DNA of 16,118 nt from positions 1 to 16,118 of the forward strand of contig JAWOGN010000154.1 in the NCBI GenBank assembly GCA_046496815.1. Direction: 5' to 3'. Shown piece by piece: positions 1 to 6,279 of this stretch (positions are counted from its first letter, which is position 1; every line of letters starts with the position of its first letter). This DNA comes from JAWOGN01 sp046496815. Its GTDB lineage: Bacteria; Desulfobacterota; DSM-4660; Desulfatiglandales; Desulfatiglandaceae. The position numbers and the translations under genes are program-made. The notes below the pieces were generated by a model that saw only the letters and a program-made list of their open reading frames with translations, was not told where the DNA came from and did not search any database.

Positions 1-69
1 GAGATCAACCTTTTCTACGGTTCCTTTCACGGGGTCAACCACCCGCCCGTCTCTAATCCATGTCAGCAC
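1..69 (-). CDS. pyrC: Dihydroorotase, N-terminal fragment (cut by window edge)
   Basis: Dihydroorotase closes carbamoyl aspartate to dihydroorotate, the step after PyrB. Only 23 codons lie in the window. They start at GTG (69-67) and contain the motif RDGRVVDP followed by KGTVEKVD, the typical first beta-strand region of this amidohydrolase family. A GGGGGA Shine-Dalgarno stands about 7 nt before the GTG, inside the end of pyrB, and the two genes overlap by 17 bp, so they are probably translationally coupled. The metal-binding His residues lie outside the window, so an active PyrC cannot be told apart from an inactive PyrC-like partner such as the one known in Pseudomonas. The motif and tight coupling make the identity likely although the fragment is very short. 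Confidence 0.75.
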   Translation of the reverse strand, partial: MLTWIRDGRVVDPVKGTVEKVDL

Positions 70-994
70 GTCCGAATCCCCCAATCAAAAGATAGAGTAA
101 CGCCATACGCACGGCGACGCCGTTGTTCACCTGTTCAAGAATGACGGAATGCGGACCGTCCGCCACCTCGGAGGTGATTTCCACGCCTCGGTTCATGGGT
201 CCGGGATGCATGACGATGACGTCATCTTGCGCACCTTGCAGGACTTTATCACTCAGCCCGAAATACATTGCATATTCTCTGAGACTTGGGAACAAAGTGG
301 TACGCTGTCGCTCCAACTGGATCCGCAGCATCATAACCACATCTTTGTCTTTCACCGCCTCTCCCGGATCGTAAACCACCTTCACACCGAGGCTTTCGAC
401 ATTTTTCGGCATCATCGTGGGCGGCCCTGCCACCGTCACTTCGGCTCCCATCTTGGTGAGTCCGAAGATGTTGGATCTGGCCACTCGACTATGGGATATA
501 TCTCCAATGATAGCAACCCTCAACCCGCTGATTTTTCCTTTTCTTTCCTTGATTGTATATAAGTCAAGGAGCGCTTGTGTGGGATGCTCATTCATGCCGT
601 CCCCTGCATTGATAATGCCCGCCCTTAATTCCCGAGCCAAAATATGCGGCGCGCCTGCGGAGGAATGCCTCAACACCACCAGATCCGGATTCATCGCCTG
701 AAGGTTTCTCGCGGTGTCTATGAGGGTTTCTCCTTTTATCATGCTGCTTCCTGAGGCGGACAGGCTAACCGTATCCGCACTGAGTCTTTTTGCGGCCATT
801 TCAAAAGACGTACGGGTTCGCGTGCTCGGCTCATAAAAGAAATTGACGATACTTTTGCCTCTGAGGGTGGGAACTTTCTTGATATTTCTGGTGGAAATCT
901 CCTTTAAGGATTCTGCCGTGTCCAGAACAAGCTCAATGTCTTCACAGGATAACTGTCCAATGCCGAGCAAGTCTTTGTGGTCGAATTTTCTCAA
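53..994 (-). CDS. pyrB: Aspartate carbamoyltransferase catalytic subunit
   Basis: The enzyme joins carbamoyl phosphate and aspartate, the committed step of pyrimidine synthesis, in the cytosol. With a start at TTG 994 the protein has 313 residues, the usual length for the family. It carries the carbamoyl-phosphate loop STRTRTSF (residues 57-64), SMIKGET near 84-90, HPTQALLD near 137-144 and HPGPMNRG near 263-270, so all catalytic motifs look intact. The frame stays open upstream to 1063, but those extra 23 codons would be translated from the hairpin at 1009-1052 and resemble no family N-terminus. TTG 994 has a GGAGG Shine-Dalgarno 5 nt upstream. The gene overlaps pyrC by 17 bp. No pyrI regulatory-chain gene is seen in the window. 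Confidence 0.96.
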   Translation of the reverse strand: MRKFDHKDLLGIGQLSCEDIELVLDTAESLKEISTRNIKKVPTLRGKSIVNFFYEPSTRTRTSFEMAAKRLSADTVSLSASGSSMIKGETLIDTARNLQAMNPDLVVLRHSSAGAPHILARELRAGIINAGDGMNEHPTQALLDLYTIKERKGKISGLRVAIIGDISHSRVARSNIFGLTKMGAEVTVAGPPTMMPKNVESLGVKVVYDPGEAVKDKDVVMMLRIQLERQRTTLFPSLREYAMYFGLSDKVLQGAQDDVIVMHPGPMNRGVEITSEVADGPHSVILEQVNNGVAVRMALLYLLIGGFGRADMD

Positions 995-1004
995 CCAACC
1001 CTCC

Positions 1005-1076
1005 TCACAAAAAAAACCTCCTTGCCATTTGACCGGCAAGGAGGTTTTTTTTGTCGCTCCCACGTTTGTTCATCAT
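1005..1076 (-). CDS. Possible 23-residue leader peptide of pyrB
   Basis: A short frame begins with two ATG codons (1076 and 1073) and ends at TGA 1007-1005, eleven bases before the pyrB start. It begins MMNKRGSDKK and ends ARRFFL. Its codons cover both arms of the hairpin at 1009-1052, so a translating ribosome would prevent the hairpin from forming. That arrangement recalls the leader peptide of the enterobacterial pyrBI attenuator. There is no strong Shine-Dalgarno, only GAGA close to the ATG, and no U-rich pause cluster upstream. A 24-codon open frame can easily arise by chance, so this is a suggestion only. Confidence 0.25.
   Translation of the reverse strand: MMNKRGSDKKNLLAGQMARRFFL
1009..1052 (-). 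terminator. Perfect terminator or attenuator hairpin before pyrB
   Basis: Two 18-base arms, 1009-1026 and 1035-1052, are perfect reverse complements around an 8-base loop. Each arm is a 10-bp GC-rich stem (CCTCCTTGCC / GGCAAGGAGG) flanked by A8 or T8, so the structure reads as an intrinsic terminator on both strands. On the minus strand the T8 is followed directly by the pyrB ribosome binding site. It is the only good terminator I see after rplQ, so it may end the ribosomal transcript, attenuate pyrB, or do both. The left arm carries CCTCC, which could also pair with the pyrB GGAGG. Confidence 0.85.
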
Positions 1077-1297
1077 TTCTCAAAGGGATTTAAGGCGGTG
1101 CACCGCTTTTTCAGATTATTTAGTATACAATATTTAAAAACGCAACCCCCATAATTTCAAGCACCCACATGATAAGGCGATAAGTTGATCTCCCCCTTCT
1201 GAAAAGCTCTCTTCTCTTGCTGCGCCGAATTCCACTTTTCTTTCCCCGCAGCCAAGTCGTCTGCGGCTGCCGCTAAGGCTTTTTGGGGGACTTCTTT
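1077..1297 (-). other. Gap between rplQ and the pyrB leader
   Basis: No convincing gene lies here. On the minus strand it holds a CCGCAG / CTGCGG stem (1261-1266 and 1246-1251) with a 9-base loop but no T-tract, and a 12-base palindrome GCGGTGCACCGC at 1095-1106 followed by T5 on the plus strand only. It also holds a TATACT box at 1127-1122. The TATACT could be a -10 element for pyrB, but no -35 sits at the right distance. A pyrB promoter somewhere in this gap is plausible from its length; its position is not established. Confidence 0.4.
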
Positions 1298-1765
1298 TCA
1301 GCCGTCACCGTTTCTTTTTTTGGTTTCGACTTTTTTCTTGGATTTCTTATCGGTCGTTTTCGAGCGCTTTGGTTTCTTCGGCTTCTTTTTCCCTGGCTTT
1401 TTTCCCGCCTCCGCGCTCAACAGTTGGATCACAGAGATATCCGCGCCATCCCCTTTCCGCGTACCCTTCTTGACGATCCTGACGTAACCGCCCTGTCGAT
1501 CAAGATAGTGATCTTTCATCTCATCAAACAGCCTGTGAGCCACGCCTTTCTCCTGAATATAGGAGAGTGCCTGGCGTCTGGCATGGAGATCACCCCGTTT
1601 GGCAAGCGTGATCATTTTTTCAGCGATAGGCCGCACCGCCTTTGCCTTCGCATCGGTGGTTTCTATCTGCGCATGTTTAAGCAGAGATGTGACCATATTT
1701 CTCAGCATCGCCCGCCGGTGACTCGGGTTACGCCCCAGTTCTTTGCCTGCCTTTCTATGCCTCAT
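1298..1765 (-). CDS. rplQ: 50S ribosomal protein L17
   Basis: L17 is a large-subunit protein and the usual last gene of the alpha operon. The 155-residue protein starts MRHRKAGKELGR and shows the conserved SHRRAMLRNM and the stretch ending GADISVIQLL near residue 117. After that comes a lysine-rich tail of about 40 residues, longer than the roughly 127-residue E. coli protein and probably disordered and RNA-binding. The start ATG overlaps the rpoA stop in an ATGA, indicating translational coupling. Near the end an A7 run (plus-strand T7 at 1315-1321) offers a frame change to a different basic tail, described in the findings. Confidence 0.97.
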   Translation of the reverse strand: MRHRKAGKELGRNPSHRRAMLRNMVTSLLKHAQIETTDAKAKAVRPIAEKMITLAKRGDLHARRQALSYIQEKGVAHRLFDEMKDHYLDRQGGYVRIVKKGTRKGDGADISVIQLLSAEAGKKPGKKKPKKPKRSKTTDKKSKKKVETKKRNGDG

Positions 1766-2796
1766 TGATCTGCGACCTCTTCCTCTTCCTCAAATTCGTC
1801 CGCTTCCTCGGCCTGTGGAAAATTGTCCAGTTTCATTCCCAGAGAAAGGCCCATGTCTTCAAGTATGGATTTTATTTCATTGAGAGACTTTCTCCCAAAG
1901 TTTTTTGTTTTCAACATTTCAGCTTCGGTCTTCTGAACCAGTTCACCGATCAGCGTGATATTGGCATTTTTGAGACAATTGGCAGAGCGCACGGATAATT
2001 CAAGCTCGGAAACAGGCCTGAAAAGATTTTCATTCAGTTTCTCTTCTTTTTCTTCCGTTTCCTCTTCCGTAGGTTCCGGTTCCTCTTCAAAGCTGATAAA
2101 GGGACTCATCTGTTCTTTGAGGATTTTGGCTGCATAGGCCACTGCGTCCTCCGGTAGGATGCTGCCGTCGGTCCAAATCTCCAATGTCAGCTTGTCATAG
2201 TCGGTAATCTGTCCAACCCTGGCATTTGTTACCACATGATTCACTTTCTGAATCGGTGAAAAAATCGCATCGATGGGGATGACCCCGATCGGTTGATCCT
2301 TTGGATTGATTCTTTCAGCGGGCACATACCCCTTCCCCGTCTTGACAACCAGCTCCATGTTGAGCTCCGCCTCGTCATTCAAGGTTGCGATATGCTGATC
2401 CGGGTTGAGGATTTCCACCAGATTATGAGTATCAATATCCCCGGCCGTCACTGCGCCCTCTCTCTTTTTGGAGAGGTGGATCACCGCTTCATCAGCGTCA
2501 AGGATTTTCAGCTTAATCTCCTTCAAGTTCAATATGATATCCGTGACATCCTCGAGCACCCCGGGAATCGTAGAAAACTCGTGAAGCACACCATCGAATT
2601 TAATCGAAACGATTGCCGCTCCTTGTAAGGAAGAAAGCAGTATACGCCTCAACGCGTTTCCGATTGTGATCCCAAAACCTCTTTCGAGCGGCTCAGCGAC
2701 AAACTTTCCGTACGTATGTGTGGACGTGTCGTGAGCAATCTCAACCCGATTGGGTTTAATCAATTCCCGCCAGTTTTTGCTTTTTAAGTCAATCAA
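1762..2796 (-). CDS. rpoA: DNA-directed RNA polymerase alpha subunit
   Basis: Alpha dimerises to nucleate assembly of RNA polymerase, and its C-terminal domain contacts UP elements and activators. The 344-residue protein has the N-terminal dimer domain with RGFGITIGNALRRILLSS near 39-56 and the C-terminal domain from about residue 254, including SVRSANCLKNANI and KNFGRKSLNEI. The linker (about 237-252) is unusually glutamate-rich and the last 15 residues are strongly acidic, a modest enlargement over the 329 residues of E. coli. The start is TTG, preceded by GGGAGG at 7 nt, and no in-frame ATG follows within the conserved N-terminus. It is preceded by a 138-bp structured gap and overlaps rplQ by 4 bp. 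Confidence 0.98.
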   Translation of the reverse strand: MIDLKSKNWRELIKPNRVEIAHDTSTHTYGKFVAEPLERGFGITIGNALRRILLSSLQGAAIVSIKFDGVLHEFSTIPGVLEDVTDIILNLKEIKLKILDADEAVIHLSKKREGAVTAGDIDTHNLVEILNPDQHIATLNDEAELNMELVVKTGKGYVPAERINPKDQPIGVIPIDAIFSPIQKVNHVVTNARVGQITDYDKLTLEIWTDGSILPEDAVAYAAKILKEQMSPFISFEEEPEPTEEETEEKEEKLNENLFRPVSELELSVRSANCLKNANITLIGELVQKTEAEMLKTKNFGRKSLNEIKSILEDMGLSLGMKLDNFPQAEEADEFEEEEEVADQ

Positions 2797-2853
2797 AAAA
2801 AGCCTCCCCAGTTATCTTGTTAGTAGTAATCGACACGTAACATAAAAGATCAT

Positions 2854-2904
2854 TTCAAGCAGGGACTGCCATACGTCATCCGGCAAAACAAATCCCTGTT
2901 TGAA
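2854..2904 (-). promoter_or_regulatory. Long-range hairpin in the rpsD-rpoA gap
   Basis: In the 138-bp gap the segments TTCAAACAGGGA (2904-2893) and TCCCTGCTTGAA (2865-2854) pair on the minus strand over 12 positions with one A-C mismatch. Between them a TGCC / GGCA stem (2885-2882 with 2870-2867) can form. There is no T-tract, so it is not an intrinsic terminator. It may be a leader structure, a processing site or a regulator-binding site for rpoA-rplQ. I recognise no known ribosomal-protein leader motif in it. Confidence 0.4.
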
Positions 2905-2934
2905 CCAAATATAGTTCATGAGACTTCCCGCACA

Positions 2935-3564
2935 TTACTTTGAATACAGCTCGACAATAAGCTGCTCTTGAATGGGCATCGTAATGTCTTCTCGATTCGG
3001 CAACGCCTTCATGGTTCCCTTGAATTTCTCCTTTTCAACTTCCATCCAACTTGGAATACCCCTTCGAACCACCGTCTCCATACCTTCCAGAATCTGCGGA
3101 ACCTTGCGGCTCTTTTCCAGGACCTCGACCATATCGCCCGGCTTCACCTGGTAAGACGGAATATTGACCGTCTTACCGTTCACTACAAAATGCTTGTGCC
3201 TGACCAGTTGTCTCGCCTGATTTCTCGAAGCGGCGAAACCCATTCGGTAAACGATATTGTCCAGGCGAGATTCAATCATGAGCAGGAGGTTCGTACCCGT
3301 GATCCCTTTTTGTCGTTCAGATCGCGTGTAATAGCCTCGAAACTGTTTTTCGAGCAGACCGTAAATTCGTTTGACTTTCTGTTTCTCTCGGAGCTGGATT
3401 CTATAATCCGAGGGTTTTCCTGCTCGGGCCTGACCATGCTGCCCGGGCGCGTATGGTCGCCTCTCAAAGGCACACTTATCTCCGTAGCAACGGTCACCCT
3501 TCAAAAAAAGTTTCAGGTTTTCACGCCGACATAAACGGCACGCGGATCCTATATATCTGGCCAA
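2935..3564 (-). CDS. rpsD: 30S ribosomal protein S4, zinc-binding type
   Basis: S4 binds 16S rRNA early in small-subunit assembly; in E. coli it also represses the alpha operon. The 209 residues begin MARYIGSACRLC and carry cysteines at 9, 12, 26 and 31, the zinc-bound pattern known from Thermus S4 and absent from E. coli S4. The S4 RNA-binding domain follows in the middle (SRLDNIVYRMGFAASRNQAR, then RHKHFVVNG). The start is TTG with GGAGG 7 nt upstream; no other start codon fits the conserved N-terminus. A terminator-like hairpin separates it from rpsK. Confidence 0.98.
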   Translation of the reverse strand: MARYIGSACRLCRRENLKLFLKGDRCYGDKCAFERRPYAPGQHGQARAGKPSDYRIQLREKQKVKRIYGLLEKQFRGYYTRSERQKGITGTNLLLMIESRLDNIVYRMGFAASRNQARQLVRHKHFVVNGKTVNIPSYQVKPGDMVEVLEKSRKVPQILEGMETVVRRGIPSWMEVEKEKFKGTMKALPNREDITMPIQEQLIVELYSK

Positions 3565-3603
3565 GCTAATCCCTCCTCGACCCTCTATGGGTTAATCGAC
3601 TAC

Positions 3604-3630
3604 AAAAAAATGTTGGCTTCCCCGAAGCCA
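3604..3630 (-). terminator. Terminator-like hairpin between rpsK and rpsD
   Basis: On the minus strand TGGCTTC (3630-3624), loop GGG and GAAGCCA (3620-3614) form a 7-bp stem, followed by ACA and a T7 run (3610-3604). This has the shape of an intrinsic terminator but with a short stem, so it probably lets part of the transcription through. It lies in a 90-bp gap within the alpha operon, 40 nt before the rpsD start. Confidence 0.6.
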
Positions 3631-3654
3631 TCCATTTGGAACCTACCACCCTCA

Positions 3655-4050
3655 CTATACCCTCCGCCGCTTCGGAGGACGGCACCCGTTGTGAGGTATC
3701 GGTGTCACGTCCCGAATGAGGCTGACGGTAAAGCCATCCACCTGAAGTGCGCGGATAGCTGACTCCCGGCCCACTCCCGGTCCTTTCACTCGAACCTCGG
3801 CCGTTTTCATCCCTTGCTCCATCGCTTTTTTGAGGGCGTCGCGGGCAGCGATCTGGGCGGCGAAAGGCGTGCTTTTCCTCGAACCCTTTATCCCTCCCCT
3901 TCCGGCACTGGCCTGGGAAATCACGTTACCGGCGAGATCCGTTACCGTTACAATTGTGTTGTTGAAAGTGGACTGTATATGAACAATTCCACTCGGGACA
4001 TTTTTCTTTTCTTTCTTGCTCTTGGCTTTTTTCCTTGCAATTTTCGCCAT
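3655..4050 (-). CDS. rpsK: 30S ribosomal protein S11
   Basis: S11 sits on the platform of the small subunit near the mRNA exit and contacts 16S rRNA. The 131-residue protein has a lysine-rich N-terminus (MAKIARKKAKSKKEKK), the core GIVHIQSTFNNTIVTVTD, the loop GSRKSTPFAAQIAA and the family-typical C-terminus DVTPIPHNGCRPPKRRRV. The start is ATG with GAGGAAG shortly upstream, 19 bp after rpsM. Length and ends fit the family and nothing is missing. Confidence 0.98.
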   Translation of the reverse strand: MAKIARKKAKSKKEKKNVPSGIVHIQSTFNNTIVTVTDLAGNVISQASAGRGGIKGSRKSTPFAAQIAARDALKKAMEQGMKTAEVRVKGPGVGRESAIRALQVDGFTVSLIRDVTPIPHNGCRPPKRRRV

Positions 4051-4069
4051 GCTTCTTCCTCAAAAAAAA

Positions 4070-4441
4070 CTATTTTTTTCTTTTCCCCATAACAGCCCGC
4101 CGAGGACCCTTTCTCGTTCTGGCATTCGTGCTCGTTCTCTGACCTCTGGCCGGGAGGCCTCTTCGATGCCTTAATCCGCGATAAGCGCCCAGATCCATCA
4201 ACCTTTTGATGTTCATGGACACATCGCGCCTGAGATCACCTTCGACTTTATACTTCTCATCGATAATATTTCGGATTCGAGTGATCTGCTCCGGGCCGAT
4301 ATCATCGGATTTCGTATCCCAGTTGATTCCCGCTTCACTGAGTATTTTTTGAGATGAACTTCTCCCGATACCGTATATATAAGTGAGAGCAATTTCGATC
4401 CTTTTTGCCCTGGGTAAATCAACTCCCGCGATTCTCGCCAA
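4070..4441 (-). CDS. rpsM: 30S ribosomal protein S13
   Basis: S13 sits in the head of the small subunit and touches the P-site tRNA and the large subunit. The 123-residue protein begins MARIAGVDLP, has the helix-two-turns-helix region (TYIYGIGRSSSQKIL), the core GLRHRRGLPARGQRT and a basic tail. The start is TTG with AGGAG 7 nt upstream. The first internal Met is near residue 76, so the start cannot be downstream. It opens the alpha operon after an 84-bp gap in which I could not make out the pseudoknot that E. coli S4 uses for repression. The stop codon is flanked by A7 and T8. Confidence 0.98.
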   Translation of the reverse strand: MARIAGVDLPRAKRIEIALTYIYGIGRSSSQKILSEAGINWDTKSDDIGPEQITRIRNIIDEKYKVEGDLRRDVSMNIKRLMDLGAYRGLRHRRGLPARGQRTSTNARTRKGPRRAVMGKRKK

Positions 4442-4525
4442 TCTTCAGCTCCTTTTCAATCCTATCTTTGGTGTAAAAACGACTTGCACATCTGGAAAAC
4501 CCACCCCGCAAAACCGACGTCCCGC

Positions 4526-4639
4526 TCACCCTTGTCTTTGTTTATGGCGAGGATTCTCACAGAGGACACGCACAATTCCTTTTCTTCTGATGATCTTGCA
4601 CTTGTTGCAAATCTTTTTAACCGATGGTCGTACCTTCAT
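4526..4639 (-). CDS. rpmJ: 50S ribosomal protein L36, zinc-binding type
   Basis: L36 is a small zinc-binding protein that stabilises 23S rRNA. The 37-residue frame begins MKVRPSVKKIC and ends NPRHKQRQG, with C11, C14, C27 and H32 forming the CCCH zinc site of the ancestral form. The start is ATG, with GGAGG 11 nt upstream. It follows infA by 28 bp, its standard place at the end of the spc operon. Length and every key residue match the family. Confidence 0.97.
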   Translation of the reverse strand: MKVRPSVKKICNKCKIIRRKGIVRVLCENPRHKQRQG

Positions 4640-4667
4640 AATACACGAAGCCTCCACGTAACCAAAA

Positions 4668-4895
4668 TCACATACCTTGACTGCCCCGATACACAATCCG
4701 TCCCCTGCTTAAATCGTATGGGGACAGCTCGATCAGCACCTTATCCCCGGGGAGGATCCGAATAAAATGCTTCCGCATTTTGCCGGAAATGTGGCCCAGG
4801 ACCCGATGCCCGTTGTTGAGTTCAACCCTAAACATCGCATTCGGCAACGTCTCGATCACAACCCCTTCAACTTCAATCGCCTCTTCCTTCGCCAT
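4668..4895 (-). CDS. infA: Translation initiation factor IF-1
   Basis: IF-1 occupies the ribosomal A site during initiation and helps IF-2 and IF-3 place the initiator tRNA. The 75-residue protein is a single S1-type OB fold: MAKEEAIEVEGVVIETLPNA, then FRVELNNGHRVLGHISGKMR, then RILPGDKVLIELSPYDLSRG. It is three residues longer than the common 72. The start is ATG with no clear Shine-Dalgarno. It follows secY by 47 bp; the adk and map genes often found between these two are absent. Confidence 0.97.
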   Translation of the reverse strand: MAKEEAIEVEGVVIETLPNAMFRVELNNGHRVLGHISGKMRKHFIRILPGDKVLIELSPYDLSRGRIVYRGSQGM

Positions 4896-4942
4896 CTCGT
4901 CTTCTCAACTGGACTGTTCTTTCCGTAGTCACAATCTGTCCG

Positions 4943-6256
4943 CTACCTTGCCTTGCCGAAACCTTTTTTCATAAAGCCTTCATAATGTCGTGTCAACATA
5001 TGGGATTCAATTTGATTGGTCGTATCCATCGCCACACCAACCACGATCAACAAAGCGGTCCCGCCGAAATAGAAGGGCACGTTGAGTTGATAGATCAGCA
5101 CCTGAGGCAAGACACAAACGGCTGAAACATAGATAGCACCGGAGAGGGTGATCCTTGTCAGGACTCGGTCAATGTACTCGGCCGTGTTCTTTCCCGGTCT
5201 TATGCCGGGAATAAATCCGCCGTAACGTTTCATGTTGTCGGCCACATCCACGGGATTAAACTGCACGGCGGTATAAAAATAACAGAAGAAAAATATAAAA
5301 ATCACATAGATCAAATTATAAACGATATGTCCCGGATTCAAGAAATTCACAACGTATTCAAGTACCGGTGTCTCCTTCACGGGAAGGAAATTGGCGATGG
5401 TCGCCGGAAACATGATAATGGACGATGCAAAAATCGGGGGAATCACGCCGGCCGTATTGACTTTCAGAGGCAGGTGTGTGCTCTGCCCGCCATACATTCG
5501 ACGGCCCACAACCCGCTTTGCATACTGAACCGGGATTCTCCTTTGTCCCCGCTCCACGAAAACGATCACACCCACCACCGCTATCATAAGGGCGACGACC
5601 AGGACCATGAAGAAAGGCGTGACTTCACCGGTACCAATGAGCCGGAAAGTGTTTCCCACCGCCAAGGGAAGTCTTGCCACAATGCCGGCAAAGATAATCA
5701 AAGAGATCCCATTCCCGATTCCCTTTTCGGTAATTTGCTCACCGAGCCACATCAAGAAGGCAGTTCCGGCGGTGAGCGTTATGACTGTCAGGAGCCTGAA
5801 TCCCCAGCCTCCAGCCGGTACAACCATCGCACCGCCCGGACTGGACATATTTTCAAGACCCACCGCAATCCCAAATCCCTGGATGATGCTCAAAATCACG
5901 GTCCCGTAACGGGTATATTGCGTGATTTTCTTGCGTCCCTGTTCCCCTTCCTTCTTCAGTTTTTCAAGATAGGGGATCACGACCGTCAGAAGTTGCAATA
6001 TAATGGAGGCGCTGATGTACGGCATGATGCCGAGTGCCATTACGGACATATTGCTTAACGCCCCGCCGGAAAACATATCAAAAAGGCCGAACAGGCTGCC
6101 CTGCCGGGTGCTGAAAAATGCGGACAGCGCTGAGGCATCGATGCCGGGCGTCGGGATGTGACACCCCACCCGATAAACAGCAAGCATACCGAGCGTGAAA
6201 AGAACCCTTCGCTTAAGCTCCGGGATCTTCCCGATATTTTGAAAACCGCCGATCAA
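4943..6256 (-). CDS. secY: Protein translocase subunit SecY
   Basis: SecY is the channel of the SecYEG translocon in the inner membrane. The 437-residue protein has the usual ten hydrophobic segments. Visible landmarks are the N-terminal helix after KIPELKRRVLFTLG, the plug and helix-2 region (FDMFSGGALSNMSVMALGIM), the cytosolic loop with FVERGQRRIPVQYAKR, PGIRPGKNT and the tail HYEGFMKKGFG. The start is TTG with GGAG 10 nt upstream; an in-frame TGA stands just before it, so no longer form exists. The gap to rplO is 23 bp. It lies in the standard spc-operon place. Confidence 0.98.
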   Translation of the reverse strand: MIGGFQNIGKIPELKRRVLFTLGMLAVYRVGCHIPTPGIDASALSAFFSTRQGSLFGLFDMFSGGALSNMSVMALGIMPYISASIILQLLTVVIPYLEKLKKEGEQGRKKITQYTRYGTVILSIIQGFGIAVGLENMSSPGGAMVVPAGGWGFRLLTVITLTAGTAFLMWLGEQITEKGIGNGISLIIFAGIVARLPLAVGNTFRLIGTGEVTPFFMVLVVALMIAVVGVIVFVERGQRRIPVQYAKRVVGRRMYGGQSTHLPLKVNTAGVIPPIFASSIIMFPATIANFLPVKETPVLEYVVNFLNPGHIVYNLIYVIFIFFFCYFYTAVQFNPVDVADNMKRYGGFIPGIRPGKNTAEYIDRVLTRITLSGAIYVSAVCVLPQVLIYQLNVPFYFGGTALLIVVGVAMDTTNQIESHMLTRHYEGFMKKGFGKAR

Positions 6257-6279
6257 ATCAATTCATCTCCATTGAGCCG

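Noticed and set aside
1095..1106. Palindrome GCGGTGCACCGC as a terminator
   Set aside because: The T-run follows it on the plus strand, where no gene ends; on the minus strand there is none. An operator role cannot be shown.
1122..1145. Promoter for pyrB: TATACT at 1127-1122 with TTGCGT at 1145-1140
   Set aside because: The spacer is only 12 bp and no other -35-like hexamer stands at 16-18 bp, so the box alone is not enough.
1246..1266. Stem CCGCAG / CTGCGG after rplQ as operon terminator
   Set aside because: Only 6 bp with a 9-base loop, and followed by a purine-rich stretch rather than a T-tract.
4442..4525. S4-binding pseudoknot before rpsM
   Set aside because: I could not build the E. 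coli type nested pseudoknot from this 84-bp gap by eye.
5327..6058. Plus-strand open frame of 243 codons inside secY
   Set aside because: It lies wholly opposite secY, is rich in charged residues and resembles no family; it is the antisense of a conserved membrane protein gene.
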